From contig NZ_JAVKCH010000026.1 of assembly GCF_040222815.1 (NCBI RefSeq), forward strand, positions 186,001 to 250,000: a DNA stretch of 64,000 nt, in the 5' to 3' direction. Within the stretch, counting starts at the first letter, position 1; every line of letters begins with the position of its first letter. This DNA is from Imperialibacter sp040222815 (lineage in GTDB: Bacteria > Bacteroidota > Bacteroidia > Cytophagales > Cyclobacteriaceae). Below are positions 33,701 to 43,131 of the stretch, piece after piece. The notes beneath the pieces are model-generated. The model was not told the origin of the DNA, did not search any database, and saw only the letters and a program-made list of their open reading frames with translations. Both the position numbers and the translations under genes were made by a program.

Positions 33701-35359
33701 CTATTTCATTTTAACGGCTTTCGAATCAACACCCTCTCCGATCAGCATTTGTTTAGTCGGGCTGGAAAAGTCTGCTTTTAAAAAAGTCAGGTTATTAGTT
33801 TTGGCACCCTGAATGGAAACTGGCTTTCCCTCGCCAGACACCACTTTGAATCCCGAGAAGGTAAGGTTATGTGAATTGTAGATGGTGAAAGGGTTTCCTT
33901 CTGCTACCACCACTGTGACATCCTTGAAACTCATCCCATCCGCATCAATGATAGAAACACCCTTCTTGCCAGATAGATAAACATTGTCGAGGTTCACATT
34001 TTTAAGATTCATTTCAGGCAGTCCCTGGAAAAAACCCGCCACACCAGAATTGACCGATCGGATATTCTTCATATAAATGCCTTTGAACGAAGGAGTTTCC
34101 TCTGTTACCGGCACGGGCGTGTCGTCGATCTCTGGCGCCTCCTGATCGTCCTCCAAAATGGGTGACTGCCCACCATAAAAAAGATTGAAGCGAATAGGCT
34201 CGGCGGCAATATCGTACATATCAATGTCGGAGATGTAGACGTTCTCCACCACGCCACCACGTCCCCTGGTGCTTTTGAATCGTAAGCCACAGTCAGTACC
34301 AATGAAAGTGCATTTTGACACATGTACATTCTTTACCCCACCCGACATTTCACTACCAACGGTAAACCCACCATGACCATGATAAACGATGTTATTGAAC
34401 ACCACCAGGTTTTCGGTAGGGATTCCCCGCTTTCTGCCATCAACATCTTTTCCTGATTTGATGCAAATGGCGTCATCGCCCACATCAAACGAATTGTTGT
34501 ACACCCAGGTGTTTTTACACGATTCGATGTCAATACCATCTCCGTTTTGCGAATACCACGGGTTACGCACAGTCAGGTTTCTTACGATCAGGTTCTCGCA
34601 CATGAGCGGATGTATGTTCCATGCGGGTGAATTTTGAAAAGTCGGCCCATCGAGCATTACATTCCTGGAGTTCCGAATGCTGATCATCACCGGTCTCAAA
34701 AAGTCTTTGTACTCCTTCAGTTCATCCATTGATGCGTTGTCAGGGACATTGAAATTACTGGTCGCCTCCACCCCTTTCTTAAAGCTTTCTGACGGATACC
34801 AGGTATTCCCGTCGTCGCTTACCAGTCCATCGCCGGTCACGATCTCCTTCCACTGCTGGCTCGAGACTTTGCTTCTTTTCACTAGCCGCCAGGCATCCCC
34901 GTTGCCATCGATAACACCTTTTCCAGTGATAGAGATGTTTTCCACCTCAAGAGCATTGATCGGCGATATGCATCTGTAGGTATCAAGTCCTTCAAAGCTC
35001 GTGGCCACTATGGGGTACAGCGTTTTGTCGTCCGAAAAAAGAATAAGGGCTCCTTCCTCCACGTGTAAATTGAGGTTGCTTTTAAGCGTGATCGGCCCTG
35101 TCAGCCAAATACCTCTCGGAACCACCAGGTGTCCCCCTCCCTTGCTCACAATAGCCTCAATTGCTTTTGCAAAGGCGTCGGTATTGAGTGTAGCTCCATC
35201 AGGCACACCACCAAAATCCATCAGACTCACCCGATAGTTCGGAATAACAGGCTCCGTCATTTTGGGCATGTCGAATTCGACCTGGGGAAATGAAACGTCT
35301 GCCTGGCCAAATGAAAGCTGCGAAACAAGGAGGCATAGTATAAGTAGTTTGACTTTCAT
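33701..35359 (-). CDS. glycoside hydrolase family 28 (polygalacturonase-like), secreted
   Basis: A 552-residue protein with signal peptide MKVKLLILCLLVSQLSFGQ. The right-handed beta-helix starts at VSLMDFGGVPDGATLNTDAFAKAI, and GH28 active-site blocks follow: NGDGIDIES (general acid Asp), VGDDAICIKSGKD (the DD pair), YHGHGGFTVGSEMSGG (the GHG His) and CGLRFKSTRGRGG (substrate Arg/Lys, RFK in place of RIK). An insertion with alternating charged residues (QSPILEDDQEAPEIDDTPVP) occurs between strands near 400. It hydrolyses galacturonans or related uronic acid polymers, probably in exo mode given the lack of loops. It may feed uronates into the sugar-acid operons, but it is not in an operon with them. 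Confidence 0.88.
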   Translation of the reverse strand: MKVKLLILCLLVSQLSFGQADVSFPQVEFDMPKMTEPVIPNYRVSLMDFGGVPDGATLNTDAFAKAIEAIVSKGGGHLVVPRGIWLTGPITLKSNLNLHVEEGALILFSDDKTLYPIVATSFEGLDTYRCISPINALEVENISITGKGVIDGNGDAWRLVKRSKVSSQQWKEIVTGDGLVSDDGNTWYPSESFKKGVEATSNFNVPDNASMDELKEYKDFLRPVMISIRNSRNVMLDGPTFQNSPAWNIHPLMCENLIVRNLTVRNPWYSQNGDGIDIESCKNTWVYNNSFDVGDDAICIKSGKDVDGRKRGIPTENLVVFNNIVYHGHGGFTVGSEMSGGVKNVHVSKCTFIGTDCGLRFKSTRGRGGVVENVYISDIDMYDIAAEPIRFNLFYGGQSPILEDDQEAPEIDDTPVPVTEETPSFKGIYMKNIRSVNSGVAGFFQGLPEMNLKNVNLDNVYLSGKKGVSIIDADGMSFKDVTVVVAEGNPFTIYNSHNLTFSGFKVVSGEGKPVSIQGAKTNNLTFLKADFSSPTKQMLIGEGVDSKAVKMK

Positions 35360-35809
35360 AGAGATATCTGAGTAAAGATGTCTGAAAACACGACTGGCGG
35401 CAAATCAATACCACCCTGCGTTAATTAACAAACAATGATTTAAATGCGTTAAACCAACGCAAACGAGATGTCAGCTAACCAGCAGGCATCAAGATAGAGA
35501 CGAATATGACGGAGCGCCCACCTACAGAAGATAACATCGGTGGTGGGAAAAACATCAATGAAAGCAATAAAGATAACCCTTTCTGCTAGCTAGCACGGCA
35601 CGATTGCATACGCTTTTTCAGCGACGCAATTTGCTGATTGATCATATAGTAGGAAAAGGGTCGATGTATGAAGTACATATTTATCGATCATGTTGAGGAC
35701 TTGGCGACAAAAAACTAGCCTAAGTTCATTGATAACACGTAAGATTTTGGGGAATACGAACGGTATCTGTCCGAAAAGCCTGGATGTGAGGGGAGATATT
35801 TACAACTAA
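35360..35809. other. 450-bp intergenic region, no gene found
   Basis: Divergent upstream DNA of the GH28 gene (left) and the HExxH lipoprotein gene (right). A perfect palindrome GCTAGCTAGC occurs around 35584-35593, and a 27-codon ORF (35506-35589) ends there, but neither is convincing as a gene. Promoters for both flanking genes should lie here; no canonical TTTG-N19-TAnnTTTG was found. Confidence 0.3.
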
Positions 35810-35836
35810 ATGGTGAGAGTCACTATTTTTGGAAGT

Positions 35837-36838
35837 ATGAAACACTTTCTAGCTTTATTACTATTTGGGCTAAGCGCATGTAATACAACCCCGACTACCA
35901 ACACTACAGAAAATCCTGGCGCCATAAGTCCATCCATAACAAAGGTTAAATGGCGCTCTCTGGATACCCTGGACGTCGCCGGCTTCAACGCTGATCTGAT
36001 TCCTGGTAAACCAACTGTTGATGTAGGCGTATATTTCCCCTCCAATTTCGACTCCCGTTTTAAAAAGGTGACCCTACCCTGGCTGATGGAAAGCCTGAGG
36101 GCTGCCAAAGAAATCTACCAACCAACGGGAGTGCAAATCAATTTACTGTGGGTAAAAACCGGCGAGGTAGACCCAAAGCACTTCTCAATACAGGCCAACG
36201 AGGTGCCGGGCATTCCGGAAACAGAGTATGTGAATATGTACGTCCATTCCCGCAGGCATCCCGCCGAGCTGACGCAACATTCGCTCGATGCTTTTAATAG
36301 CATTATCGAGGATGCTCCTGACAATAAGCGGACGGTTTATTTGGTTGTGCTACAGGACGTCTTCTTCCCTTTCCTCGAAGTATCCGAAGGCCGTAACTGG
36401 ACGATGAAATCCGTCAGGACGGGTGGATTATCTTTTCCTGGTTACTCCTATTGTAACACACTTCCGTCAAACATGCGAGGTGTCATCACTATTACCAACC
36501 TCTCCACTCCCGAACGCCTGCGCAGAACTGTGGCACACGAGCTGGGACATAAGGTGATGAATGTGAGTCATGAATACAAAAGCACCCACCCTGGTCATGA
36601 AGTGTATGCCGATGGTGGGTTGATGCTTTATGGCGACGGAGAAGATATCCCTTCCGGAGAGGCAGGACGCTGGCATCTGGAGCGACTGTTACTTTCACCG
36701 TACTTGTACAAAGCAGACGAAAACGGAAACAAAACCTGGAACCCAGACTATAAAGAAGGTGGCCACTACTACGATCCGTTGTATGGCGACTATGTCGTGA
36801 GGTTTGACGGGGCTGCGCCCATTGATGGAAACTGGTGA
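35837..36838 (+). CDS. lipoprotein with zinc-metalloprotease-like HExxH motif
   Basis: The ATG at 35837 gives MKHFLALLLFGLSAC, a lipoprotein signal; an ATG nine codons earlier is less likely. The 333-residue protein has a ~50-residue Thr/Asn-rich linker and then a globular part. At residues 234-238 it carries HELGH, followed by H245 in KVMNVSHEYKSTHPGHE, so a zinc site with an HExxH core and a third His seven residues after the second is plausible. That spacing is one longer than the metzincin HExxHxxGxxH, and Gly is absent. The C-terminus has ERLLLSPYLYKADENG and EGGHYYDPLYGDYVV. No family is recognised with confidence. It could be a secreted peptidase or a sugar-associated metalloprotein. 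Confidence 0.55.
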   Translation: MKHFLALLLFGLSACNTTPTTNTTENPGAISPSITKVKWRSLDTLDVAGFNADLIPGKPTVDVGVYFPSNFDSRFKKVTLPWLMESLRAAKEIYQPTGVQINLLWVKTGEVDPKHFSIQANEVPGIPETEYVNMYVHSRRHPAELTQHSLDAFNSIIEDAPDNKRTVYLVVLQDVFFPFLEVSEGRNWTMKSVRTGGLSFPGYSYCNTLPSNMRGVITITNLSTPERLRRTVAHELGHKVMNVSHEYKSTHPGHEVYADGGLMLYGDGEDIPSGEAGRWHLERLLLSPYLYKADENGNKTWNPDYKEGGHYYDPLYGDYVVRFDGAAPIDGNW

Positions 36839-36859
36839 GGTTCTCCCTCACCAGTTTCC
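36827..36859. terminator. hairpin between convergent genes
   Basis: GGAAACTGGTGAGG (36827-36840) pairs with CCTCACCAGTTTCC (36846-36859), a 14-bp perfect stem with loop TTCTC. It overlaps the stop of the rightward lipoprotein gene and precedes the end of the leftward cupin gene. The T-run is weak on either strand, so it may act bidirectionally or block exonucleases. Confidence 0.6.
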
Positions 36860-36864
36860 AATGA

Positions 36865-37578
36865 TTAATAAGGAATATTATTTAACACCTGGTCAAAGTC
36901 GGGGTTGACACTTCTAGCAAATTGAATGGCAGGGTGATCCGAAGGCAGCTCATTGAAGTAAAACTCGGTGCCGTCGGTACGTTCTTTTTCCAACAGCCCT
37001 TTCATTTCTCTCAGCCCTTTCACATAAGGCTCGTAGGTTTCACCCTCCTCCTTTGTTTTGACCACAAGCAAAAAGGCACCTTCGGCAAACGGAGCCTCCC
37101 ACCCGGTTGGCATATTGGAACCAAAGTGGAAGAGTGAACCAGCTTCCATTACCTGTCTCTTCCCTTCGCTGCAAAGTACCCAGCGGCCTCCCACTGTGTA
37201 AACGATGCTTTCGGTCGGGTGAGGATGTTCTGCCAAAAACATTCCCGGCTTTAGTTCGATAAAGAAAGCTCTTGTTTGCTCAGCAAAAAGCAGTGGACCA
37301 AATACGCCTTCATTGGTAAGCACTCCCACAGATTTGACAGCTTCAGCAATATTGGGAATCACCTCGACATTGGTAGCCAGCTGCACAAACTCTGGGGAAA
37401 ACTCGGTTGCTTTGACAGTCAATTTGGGCAACGTATCCTGTACTACAGCAGGGCCCTCTGCCGGGTGCGGATGCGGATGTTCGTGCTCATGTTCATGTTC
37501 TTCCTTCTTTTCAGTAGGTGAGGTACACGACCACACGGCAAATCCGATCAACAAAATAATAAAAAAAGATTGTCTCAT
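36865..37578 (-). CDS. cupin-domain lipoprotein with His/Glu-rich linker
   Basis: A 237-residue lipoprotein (MRQSFFIILLIGFAVWSC; lipobox VWSC). Directly after the lipid anchor comes KKEEHEHEHEHPHPHP, a likely metal-binding stretch. From about 70 to 175 there is a cupin-like fold, with HPHPTESIVYTVGGRWVLCSEGKRQVMEAGSLFHFGSNMPTGWEAP holding two His and a Glu as candidate ligands. It is 11 bp downstream of the RND pump stop, so it is the last gene of the metal-efflux island. A role as periplasmic metal buffer, chaperone or sensor is inferred from the His-rich linker and context. Confidence 0.72.
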   Translation of the reverse strand: MRQSFFIILLIGFAVWSCTSPTEKKEEHEHEHEHPHPHPAEGPAVVQDTLPKLTVKATEFSPEFVQLATNVEVIPNIAEAVKSVGVLTNEGVFGPLLFAEQTRAFFIELKPGMFLAEHPHPTESIVYTVGGRWVLCSEGKRQVMEAGSLFHFGSNMPTGWEAPFAEGAFLLVVKTKEEGETYEPYVKGLREMKGLLEKERTDGTEFYFNELPSDHPAIQFARSVNPDFDQVLNNIPY

Positions 37579-37589
37579 AGGTTTACAGT

Positions 37590-40500
37590 TTAGGTTTGGT
37601 TTTCAGTTTTGGTACTTACAAGCGCATATACACAAGGTATCACAATAAGATTAAGAATAGTGGCCGACAGCAATCCACCGAGAATTACGACAGCCATAGG
37701 GCTTTGTATTTCATTGCCTGGCTCCCCTCCTTTCAGCACTAAAGGAATCAACGCCAGACCGGTCGTTAGCGCCGTCATCAGAATCGGGTTAAGTCGGTCG
37801 GTAGCACCAGAAATAATTAACTCACGGCCAGCTACTCCCTCCCTTCGAAGGTCTTCGTACCTCGACACCAGCAAAATGCCATTTCGGGTAGCTATGCCAA
37901 ACAAGCTGATCAAGCCAATGGTAGCAGCAATGCTGACAATTCCGGAGGTAAAATAAATGATCATCACCCCTCCAATAAGCGCCAGCGGCAGATTGATCAA
38001 AACAATCAGCGCCAGCCTGACATTTTGGAACTCGAAATAGAGCAGCAAAAGGATCACCAGCACAGCCAAAATTGCTGTGGCTAAAAGCAGCTGCGAGGCC
38101 TTTTGTTCACTTTCAAACTGCCCGCCATATTCTATCCGGTAACCTTGTGGCATCGGTACGTTAGCACCCACAAACGCTTTAATTTCGTTGACTGCTCCAA
38201 GCAAGTCCCGACCCTGTACATTGGCTGCTATTACAATCTTACGCTGCACTTCTTCCCGGGCAATGGTGTTTGGGCTACTGACAGATGCTACATCGGCCAG
38301 CTGATTCAGCGTGGTGAAAGCACCTGAAGGCAGGCTGATCAGAGACGCATTGAGGACACTCATGGAACTCCGTGATTCGGGGCGGAATCGTACTACCAGG
38401 TCAAAATACTTTTGCCCCTCGTAAATCTCGCCTGCAGTCTCTCCAGCGAAGGCGATATCCACCTGTTCCATTAAGTCTTCAGTAGTCATCCCATAAGCAG
38501 CCAGTATTTGTCGTTTGGGGGTGATCCTTAGCTGAGGCACTTCAATTTGCTGGTCGACAGCAACGTCGGCCAGCCCGGGAATGTCCTTGATACCTGTTTC
38601 GATGCTTTTGCCTATCTCAAACAGGCGCTGCAAATCGGATCCAAAAACTTTGATAGCGATATTCGCCCTAGTACCGGAAAGCATGTGATCGATCCTGTGT
38701 GCGATGGGTTGGCCAAGTGTAATATTGACACCAGGTACCACGCTTAGCTTGGTACGCACTCCCTCAAAAAACTGCTCCTTGGTCTTACCATCAAGGACAA
38801 AGGGTACGTCTATTTCCGCAGCATTTACACCCTGGGCATGCTCGTCCAGTTCTGCCCGACCGGTTCTTCTGGTTACCACCTGCACTTCGGGCATTTCGAG
38901 AAGCAACTTTTCAATGAGCACACCATTCTTATTACTTTCTTCCAGCGACATCCCAGGTACTCCAACTGCGCTAATCACCAGCGAGCCTTCATTGAACTCA
39001 GGAAGAAAGCTTCTTCCCAGCTGAGAAAAAAGGCCCAATGTGATAACAAATGCCACCGTCACAATGGCTACGATGGTTCGGGGAAAAGCGAGGGCTCCTT
39101 TCAGCAGACCTCCATAATAACGTTGAAGCCATTTTTCGACCCTGGTTCCTTCGGCCTGGGCCGTCAGCACTTTTTCACTTTTTAACAAGTAAGAACATAA
39201 CACTGGCGTGATGGTGATAGCCACCACCAGGGAAGTGAGGACGGAAGTAATAAACGCAATACCAAGAGGCTGCAGTAGTTTGCCCTCCATGCCACCAAGG
39301 AAGAATAAGGGAACGAAAGCTACAATGATGATCAGCGTAGCAATGATAATGGAGCTTCTGATCTCCAGGGAGGCATCTCTGATGACTGTCAGGACAGGCG
39401 ACCGTTCGGTCTGGGACTTTTTGATATTTTCACGAAGCCTTTTGAAAACATTTTCCACATCGATAATGGCATCGTCAACCAGTGCTCCGATGGCAATCGC
39501 CATACCACCAAGGCTCATCGTGTTGATAGTGTAACCCAGGAGCTTCAGTACGATGATCGACACCAGTAGGGAGATAGGGATGGCCAGCAGGGAAATGATT
39601 GTGGTTCTCCAGTTCATGAGGAAGATGAACAGAACAATGACGACAAAGAATGCTCCTTCCAGCAAAGTCTGATTGAGGTTGGAAATTGAGGCTTCGATGA
39701 AATCGGACTGCCGGAAGATGTGGCTTTGGATATTGACCCCTTTTGGCAAGGTCTGGCTCAGGTCGGTGATGGCTGAGTCGAGCCGCTGGGTGAGCTCCAG
39801 TGTATTTACTTCAGGCTGCTTAGAAACGGTGAGGATCACTGCCGGGGAGGCGTTAAGGGAGCCGTCGCCAATTTTATCAGCAGCACCAATCTGCACCGTA
39901 GCCACCTCTTTCAGCTTCACCGACTGCCCGTTTACATATTTGACAACAGCTTCCTCCAGGTGTTCGACAGCATAAGCCCTGCCGCTCCCCTTTACCAGGT
40001 ACTGGTTGCCGTACTCGTTTATTACTCCCCCTGGAACATTAAGGTTCGACTCCCTTACTTTTTCGAGCACCTCGCCCAGGCTGAGCTGATAGTACTTCAA
40101 CTTTTCGGGGTTGACCAGCACCTGGTATTGTTTGAAGTCGCCACCGATCACAATCACATTGGCTATCCCCCCAATAGATTTGATCCTTGGTCTGATGGTC
40201 CAATCGGCGAGGGTGCGAAGCTCCATGGGTGAAAGGCTGTCGGAAGTAACGCCCAGGAGCATGATTTCACCCATGATGGATGAGATAGGCGCCATGGTAG
40301 GGGTACCCACGCCGGTGGGCAGGTTTTCCTGCACCATGGGTATCCGCTCGCTCACAATCTGGCGGGCCCTGTAGATATCGGTGCCCCATTCGAATTCGAC
40401 CCAAACAATGGAAATACCTGCTGAAGAAGAAGACCTGATCCTCCTTACATTGGGCGAACCATTCAGAGCAGTTTCGAGCTGGTAGGTCACCAACTTTTCT

Positions 40501-40682
40501 ACCTCTTCCGATTCCATGCCATGAGCTTCGGTCAGCACCGTTACAGTGGGGGCGGTAAGGTCGGGAAATACGTCCACATTCATGTTCCTGGCAATGTACA
40601 GCCCGGCAACACTGAGAGCCGCAGCAGCAAGGAGGACGAGCAGGCGGTTTTGTAACGAAATTGATAATATTTTATCCAGCAT
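37590..40682 (-). CDS. CusA/CzcA-family heavy-metal RND efflux pump
   Basis: A 1030-residue inner-membrane RND transporter with the usual layout: helix 1 (LLVLLAAAALSVAGLYI), large periplasmic loop, helices 2-6 (FFVVIVLFIFLMNWRTTIISLLAIPISLL), second loop and helices 8-12. The family sequence MNVDVFPDLTAPTVTVLTEAHGMESEEVEKLVT is the CusA/CzcA hallmark. The helix 4 proton-relay region reads GGMAIAIGALVDDAIIDVENVFKRLRE, with a DD pair. It moves cations from periplasm or cytoplasm to the outside through the adaptor and TolC-type channel encoded upstream. It begins 1 bp after the superoxide dismutase stop, so the two are surely co-transcribed. Metal specificity cannot be read. Confidence 0.92.
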   Translation of the reverse strand: MLDKILSISLQNRLLVLLAAAALSVAGLYIARNMNVDVFPDLTAPTVTVLTEAHGMESEEVEKLVTYQLETALNGSPNVRRIRSSSSAGISIVWVEFEWGTDIYRARQIVSERIPMVQENLPTGVGTPTMAPISSIMGEIMLLGVTSDSLSPMELRTLADWTIRPRIKSIGGIANVIVIGGDFKQYQVLVNPEKLKYYQLSLGEVLEKVRESNLNVPGGVINEYGNQYLVKGSGRAYAVEHLEEAVVKYVNGQSVKLKEVATVQIGAADKIGDGSLNASPAVILTVSKQPEVNTLELTQRLDSAITDLSQTLPKGVNIQSHIFRQSDFIEASISNLNQTLLEGAFFVVIVLFIFLMNWRTTIISLLAIPISLLVSIIVLKLLGYTINTMSLGGMAIAIGALVDDAIIDVENVFKRLRENIKKSQTERSPVLTVIRDASLEIRSSIIIATLIIIVAFVPLFFLGGMEGKLLQPLGIAFITSVLTSLVVAITITPVLCSYLLKSEKVLTAQAEGTRVEKWLQRYYGGLLKGALAFPRTIVAIVTVAFVITLGLFSQLGRSFLPEFNEGSLVISAVGVPGMSLEESNKNGVLIEKLLLEMPEVQVVTRRTGRAELDEHAQGVNAAEIDVPFVLDGKTKEQFFEGVRTKLSVVPGVNITLGQPIAHRIDHMLSGTRANIAIKVFGSDLQRLFEIGKSIETGIKDIPGLADVAVDQQIEVPQLRITPKRQILAAYGMTTEDLMEQVDIAFAGETAGEIYEGQKYFDLVVRFRPESRSSMSVLNASLISLPSGAFTTLNQLADVASVSSPNTIAREEVQRKIVIAANVQGRDLLGAVNEIKAFVGANVPMPQGYRIEYGGQFESEQKASQLLLATAILAVLVILLLLYFEFQNVRLALIVLINLPLALIGGVMIIYFTSGIVSIAATIGLISLFGIATRNGILLVSRYEDLRREGVAGRELIISGATDRLNPILMTALTTGLALIPLVLKGGEPGNEIQSPMAVVILGGLLSATILNLIVIPCVYALVSTKTENQT

Positions 40683-40683
40683 C

Positions 40684-41406
40684 CTATTTGATTTTAAGCG
40701 CTATATCCAAACGCTGAGCGACATTATCCCAATTGATGATGTCCATCACACAGTCCACAAATTCGCCTCTCCTGTTGCGGTAAGTAAGGTAGTAGGCATG
40801 CTCCCAAACGTCGATGACCAGCAGAGGAATACAACCCCATTGGGTCAGCTTCTGATGGTCTGCGCATCCTAAAACAGTTAGGCGATCTGTAAATGGCTGG
40901 TAGGCAAGGATGCCCCAACCGCTGGACTCCACCGACTTGGACACTTTGCCAAGCAGGCCTTTAAGCTTATCGAGCGAGCCAAAGCTCTTCTCGATATACT
41001 TCAGCAAAGTCCCTTTTGGGTCATTCTTTTTGTTGGTGAGGTTGGTCCAGAAAATGGAGTGAAGGATGTGGCTGGAGAAATGGTAAGAGAGCTTGGCCGT
41101 CCAGTGTTCCGCCAGGTCATAATTTCCTGCCTCGACGGCCTTATTGATCATTTCCAAATCCTTATTGGCTCCGTTGACAGCCCCTCCGTGATGAAATTTA
41201 TGATGCAGATAGAGGGTTTCCTCGTCCATGCACGGTTCAAGAAAATTGTTAGCGTAAGGCAGTGGTGCCTGGACAAAATTTCCATCCTCATCCATTAGTT
41301 TATCGATTCCACCCTGCTCTACGCTTTGAGCCAGCACGCTGGACGCTGGCATAACAGATGCACCGCCAATAATCATTGAGTTTTGAATGAATTTTCTTCT
41401 TTCCAT
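40684..41406 (-). CDS. exported Fe/Mn superoxide dismutase
   Basis: A 240-residue superoxide dismutase with a twin-arginine signal (MERRKFIQNSMIIGGASVMPASSVLAQ), so it is exported folded. Metal ligands are present: LHHKFHHGG (first His), HFSSHILHSIFW (second His), and DVWEHAYYLTYRNRRGEF (Asp and His). Two second-shell positions look unusual by eye. The Tyr that gates the active site, after HHxxHHxx, is Ala (HHKFHHGGAVN), and the water-binding Gln near ANQDN is His-containing (CADHQKLTQWG). A His at that site occurs in SodFM3/4-type enzymes. It sits between adaptor and pump genes of a metal-efflux system, which is not a usual partner. It may protect the periplasm from metal-linked superoxide stress. 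Confidence 0.88.
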   Translation of the reverse strand: MERRKFIQNSMIIGGASVMPASSVLAQSVEQGGIDKLMDEDGNFVQAPLPYANNFLEPCMDEETLYLHHKFHHGGAVNGANKDLEMINKAVEAGNYDLAEHWTAKLSYHFSSHILHSIFWTNLTNKKNDPKGTLLKYIEKSFGSLDKLKGLLGKVSKSVESSGWGILAYQPFTDRLTVLGCADHQKLTQWGCIPLLVIDVWEHAYYLTYRNRRGEFVDCVMDIINWDNVAQRLDIALKIK

Positions 41407-41612
41407 TTTTTTGGTAGTTAGAGTTATACAAGCAGAAATTTGACCGTCAGCCCAAGGGCAATGATTTTAATTGTAATGGCCAAACCTACAGTAAGTTACA
41501 GTCAAGTTAATACTACGGCAAAACCCTCTCCCCCCCAGCAAGCGAGAATTAGGCAGAACCTGGGAGTACAGAATAAGTCAATAAGTTTTGCATACAATGA
41601 ACAACCCAATGG

Positions 41613-43130
41613 TTAATGCGCATGCCCATGAGCCGGCGCCTGGCCTGAAATAGAAGCCATCTTAACATGATAAGCTCCTTTGGTGACAATCACTTCTCCC
41701 GGAATCAATCCGCTCAATATCTCCACTTCGTGGCCATTCCTGCTGCCAGTCACTACCGACCTCCGTTCAAAGCTTTCACCCGAAACCTGCACAATTACAG
41801 TATAGGCACCGTAGTCTTCGAGCAGGGCTGCTACCGGAATCACGGTGGCTGTATGGCCTTCGCCTACCAGCAGGCTGGCTTCGGTAAAACTACCCTCAGG
41901 CATTTCGACCAGATCATTGACCTCAGCAAATACCGACAGTAGTGGCTGATCTGCTTCAACTTCTCTGCCTACCGAAACGACCCGACCTCCTGTATTCGCC
42001 AGGCTTGACCAAACTCCAGGTGCTGTCTGATAGCGTATATCCTCAATGCTTTGAAGCTTTCCGGCAAAGCCAGCTCCCACAGACACCTGCAGCAAGCTCG
42101 ACTGATGACTTGTTACTGTCAAAACAGATGCTCCCTGCTCGACAAACTCACCATTTTGAACAGCTATTGATTTAACAAAGCCGTTGATTGGCGAGGCTAT
42201 CGTTTTGCCAGCCGATCCATAGCCCGAAACCAGTCCATCATAAGTTGCTTTGGCTACCTCGTATTTTTCCTGCGCCACTTCCAGATCAGCCTTTGCCACC
42301 ACATCGGCTTCGAAAAGCTCCTTCTTTCGTTGAAATTCAGATTGCGACTGCTCCAGGGCCGCTTTTGCCTTTCGAATCTCCGTGGCCAGGTTGCCTGAAG
42401 TAAGCCCGGCACTACTGACACTCATCAGCGCCTGCCCCTTTTTGACAGCGCTTCCTTCCGTCAAGTTGTTGACGGCAAAGCTTACCATACCACCTGTGGT
42501 GGCAACCAGGGTTTTGTAGTCGGCTGGGGCTACTTTCCAAACGCCGGAAGTCGGAATCGCTTCAAATATCTCTTTTTTCAAGACGGGGGCTGTTTGGAAT
42601 TCCATCTTCCAGGCCTGCTCCTTCAGAAAGCTGATTAACCCACCAGGCTCGGCTTCACCAGCTAATGCTTCTGTAGCCGCCTGCTCCGAAGCGTATACAG
42701 TCACACTATCAACCACAATCCGGTCGGTGTAGGCTGGTGTGGTTAAATCGAAAATCAGCTGGTAAACGCCTGCCTCTTTTGGCTGTAGTGACGGACCAAA
42801 AATTCCGGGTGAAGATGGAGCATCTACCGTATGCCTGATCCCTTTATCTCCTTTGACAAGACTCACCGTAACAGAGCCTTCTCTTACTGGCTGATGGTGC
42901 TTCAAAACGGTAAAATGGGCTGCAAACCTGCTGGTATGGCCAACGCTGAGAGCAGGAAACTCCACAAACAGTTCTGTTTTATCAGTCCATAGCGTCAGAT
43001 CCATTGATGCTCCGGCCTCATGACTGTGCCCGCCTTCTTCATCATGGGAATGACCATGGTCTTCCGCCGCAGGTGTGCAGGCGAAGACCACTAGTCCCAA
43101 AGCTAAAATCAAATAACTTGCTCGTATCAT
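41613..43130 (-). CDS. RND efflux periplasmic adaptor, His-rich (CusB/CzcB type)
   Basis: I start at 43130 (MIRASYLILALGLVVFAC), which is 4 bases after the upstream gene's TGA and gives a lipoprotein signal; the longest frame adds 83 codons of improbable sequence. The 505-residue product has an N-terminal His cluster (AEDHGHSHDEEGGHSHE), a beta domain, a coiled-coil hairpin (TEIRKAKAALEQSQSEFQRKKELFEADVVAKADLEVAQEKYEVA), lipoyl/barrel halves (GTVLMSV-like and IASPINGFVKSIAVQNGEFVEQGASVL), and a His tail (GQAPAHGHAH). It links pump and outer channel, and the His ends probably bind metal. About 206 bp separates it from the superoxide dismutase gene. Confidence 0.88.
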   Translation of the reverse strand: MIRASYLILALGLVVFACTPAAEDHGHSHDEEGGHSHEAGASMDLTLWTDKTELFVEFPALSVGHTSRFAAHFTVLKHHQPVREGSVTVSLVKGDKGIRHTVDAPSSPGIFGPSLQPKEAGVYQLIFDLTTPAYTDRIVVDSVTVYASEQAATEALAGEAEPGGLISFLKEQAWKMEFQTAPVLKKEIFEAIPTSGVWKVAPADYKTLVATTGGMVSFAVNNLTEGSAVKKGQALMSVSSAGLTSGNLATEIRKAKAALEQSQSEFQRKKELFEADVVAKADLEVAQEKYEVAKATYDGLVSGYGSAGKTIASPINGFVKSIAVQNGEFVEQGASVLTVTSHQSSLLQVSVGAGFAGKLQSIEDIRYQTAPGVWSSLANTGGRVVSVGREVEADQPLLSVFAEVNDLVEMPEGSFTEASLLVGEGHTATVIPVAALLEDYGAYTVIVQVSGESFERRSVVTGSRNGHEVEILSGLIPGEVIVTKGAYHVKMASISGQAPAHGHAH

Positions 43131-43131
43131 A

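Noticed and set aside
35506..35589. 27-codon ORF before the palindrome GCTAGCTAGC
   Set aside because: Too short, no family, no supporting context; most likely chance.
41429..41560. TAGGTTTG-type -7 element before the SOD gene
   Set aside because: The sequence TAGGTTTG occurs on the leftward strand (41481-41488), but there is no TTTG at the right spacing, so an internal promoter is possible but not supported.
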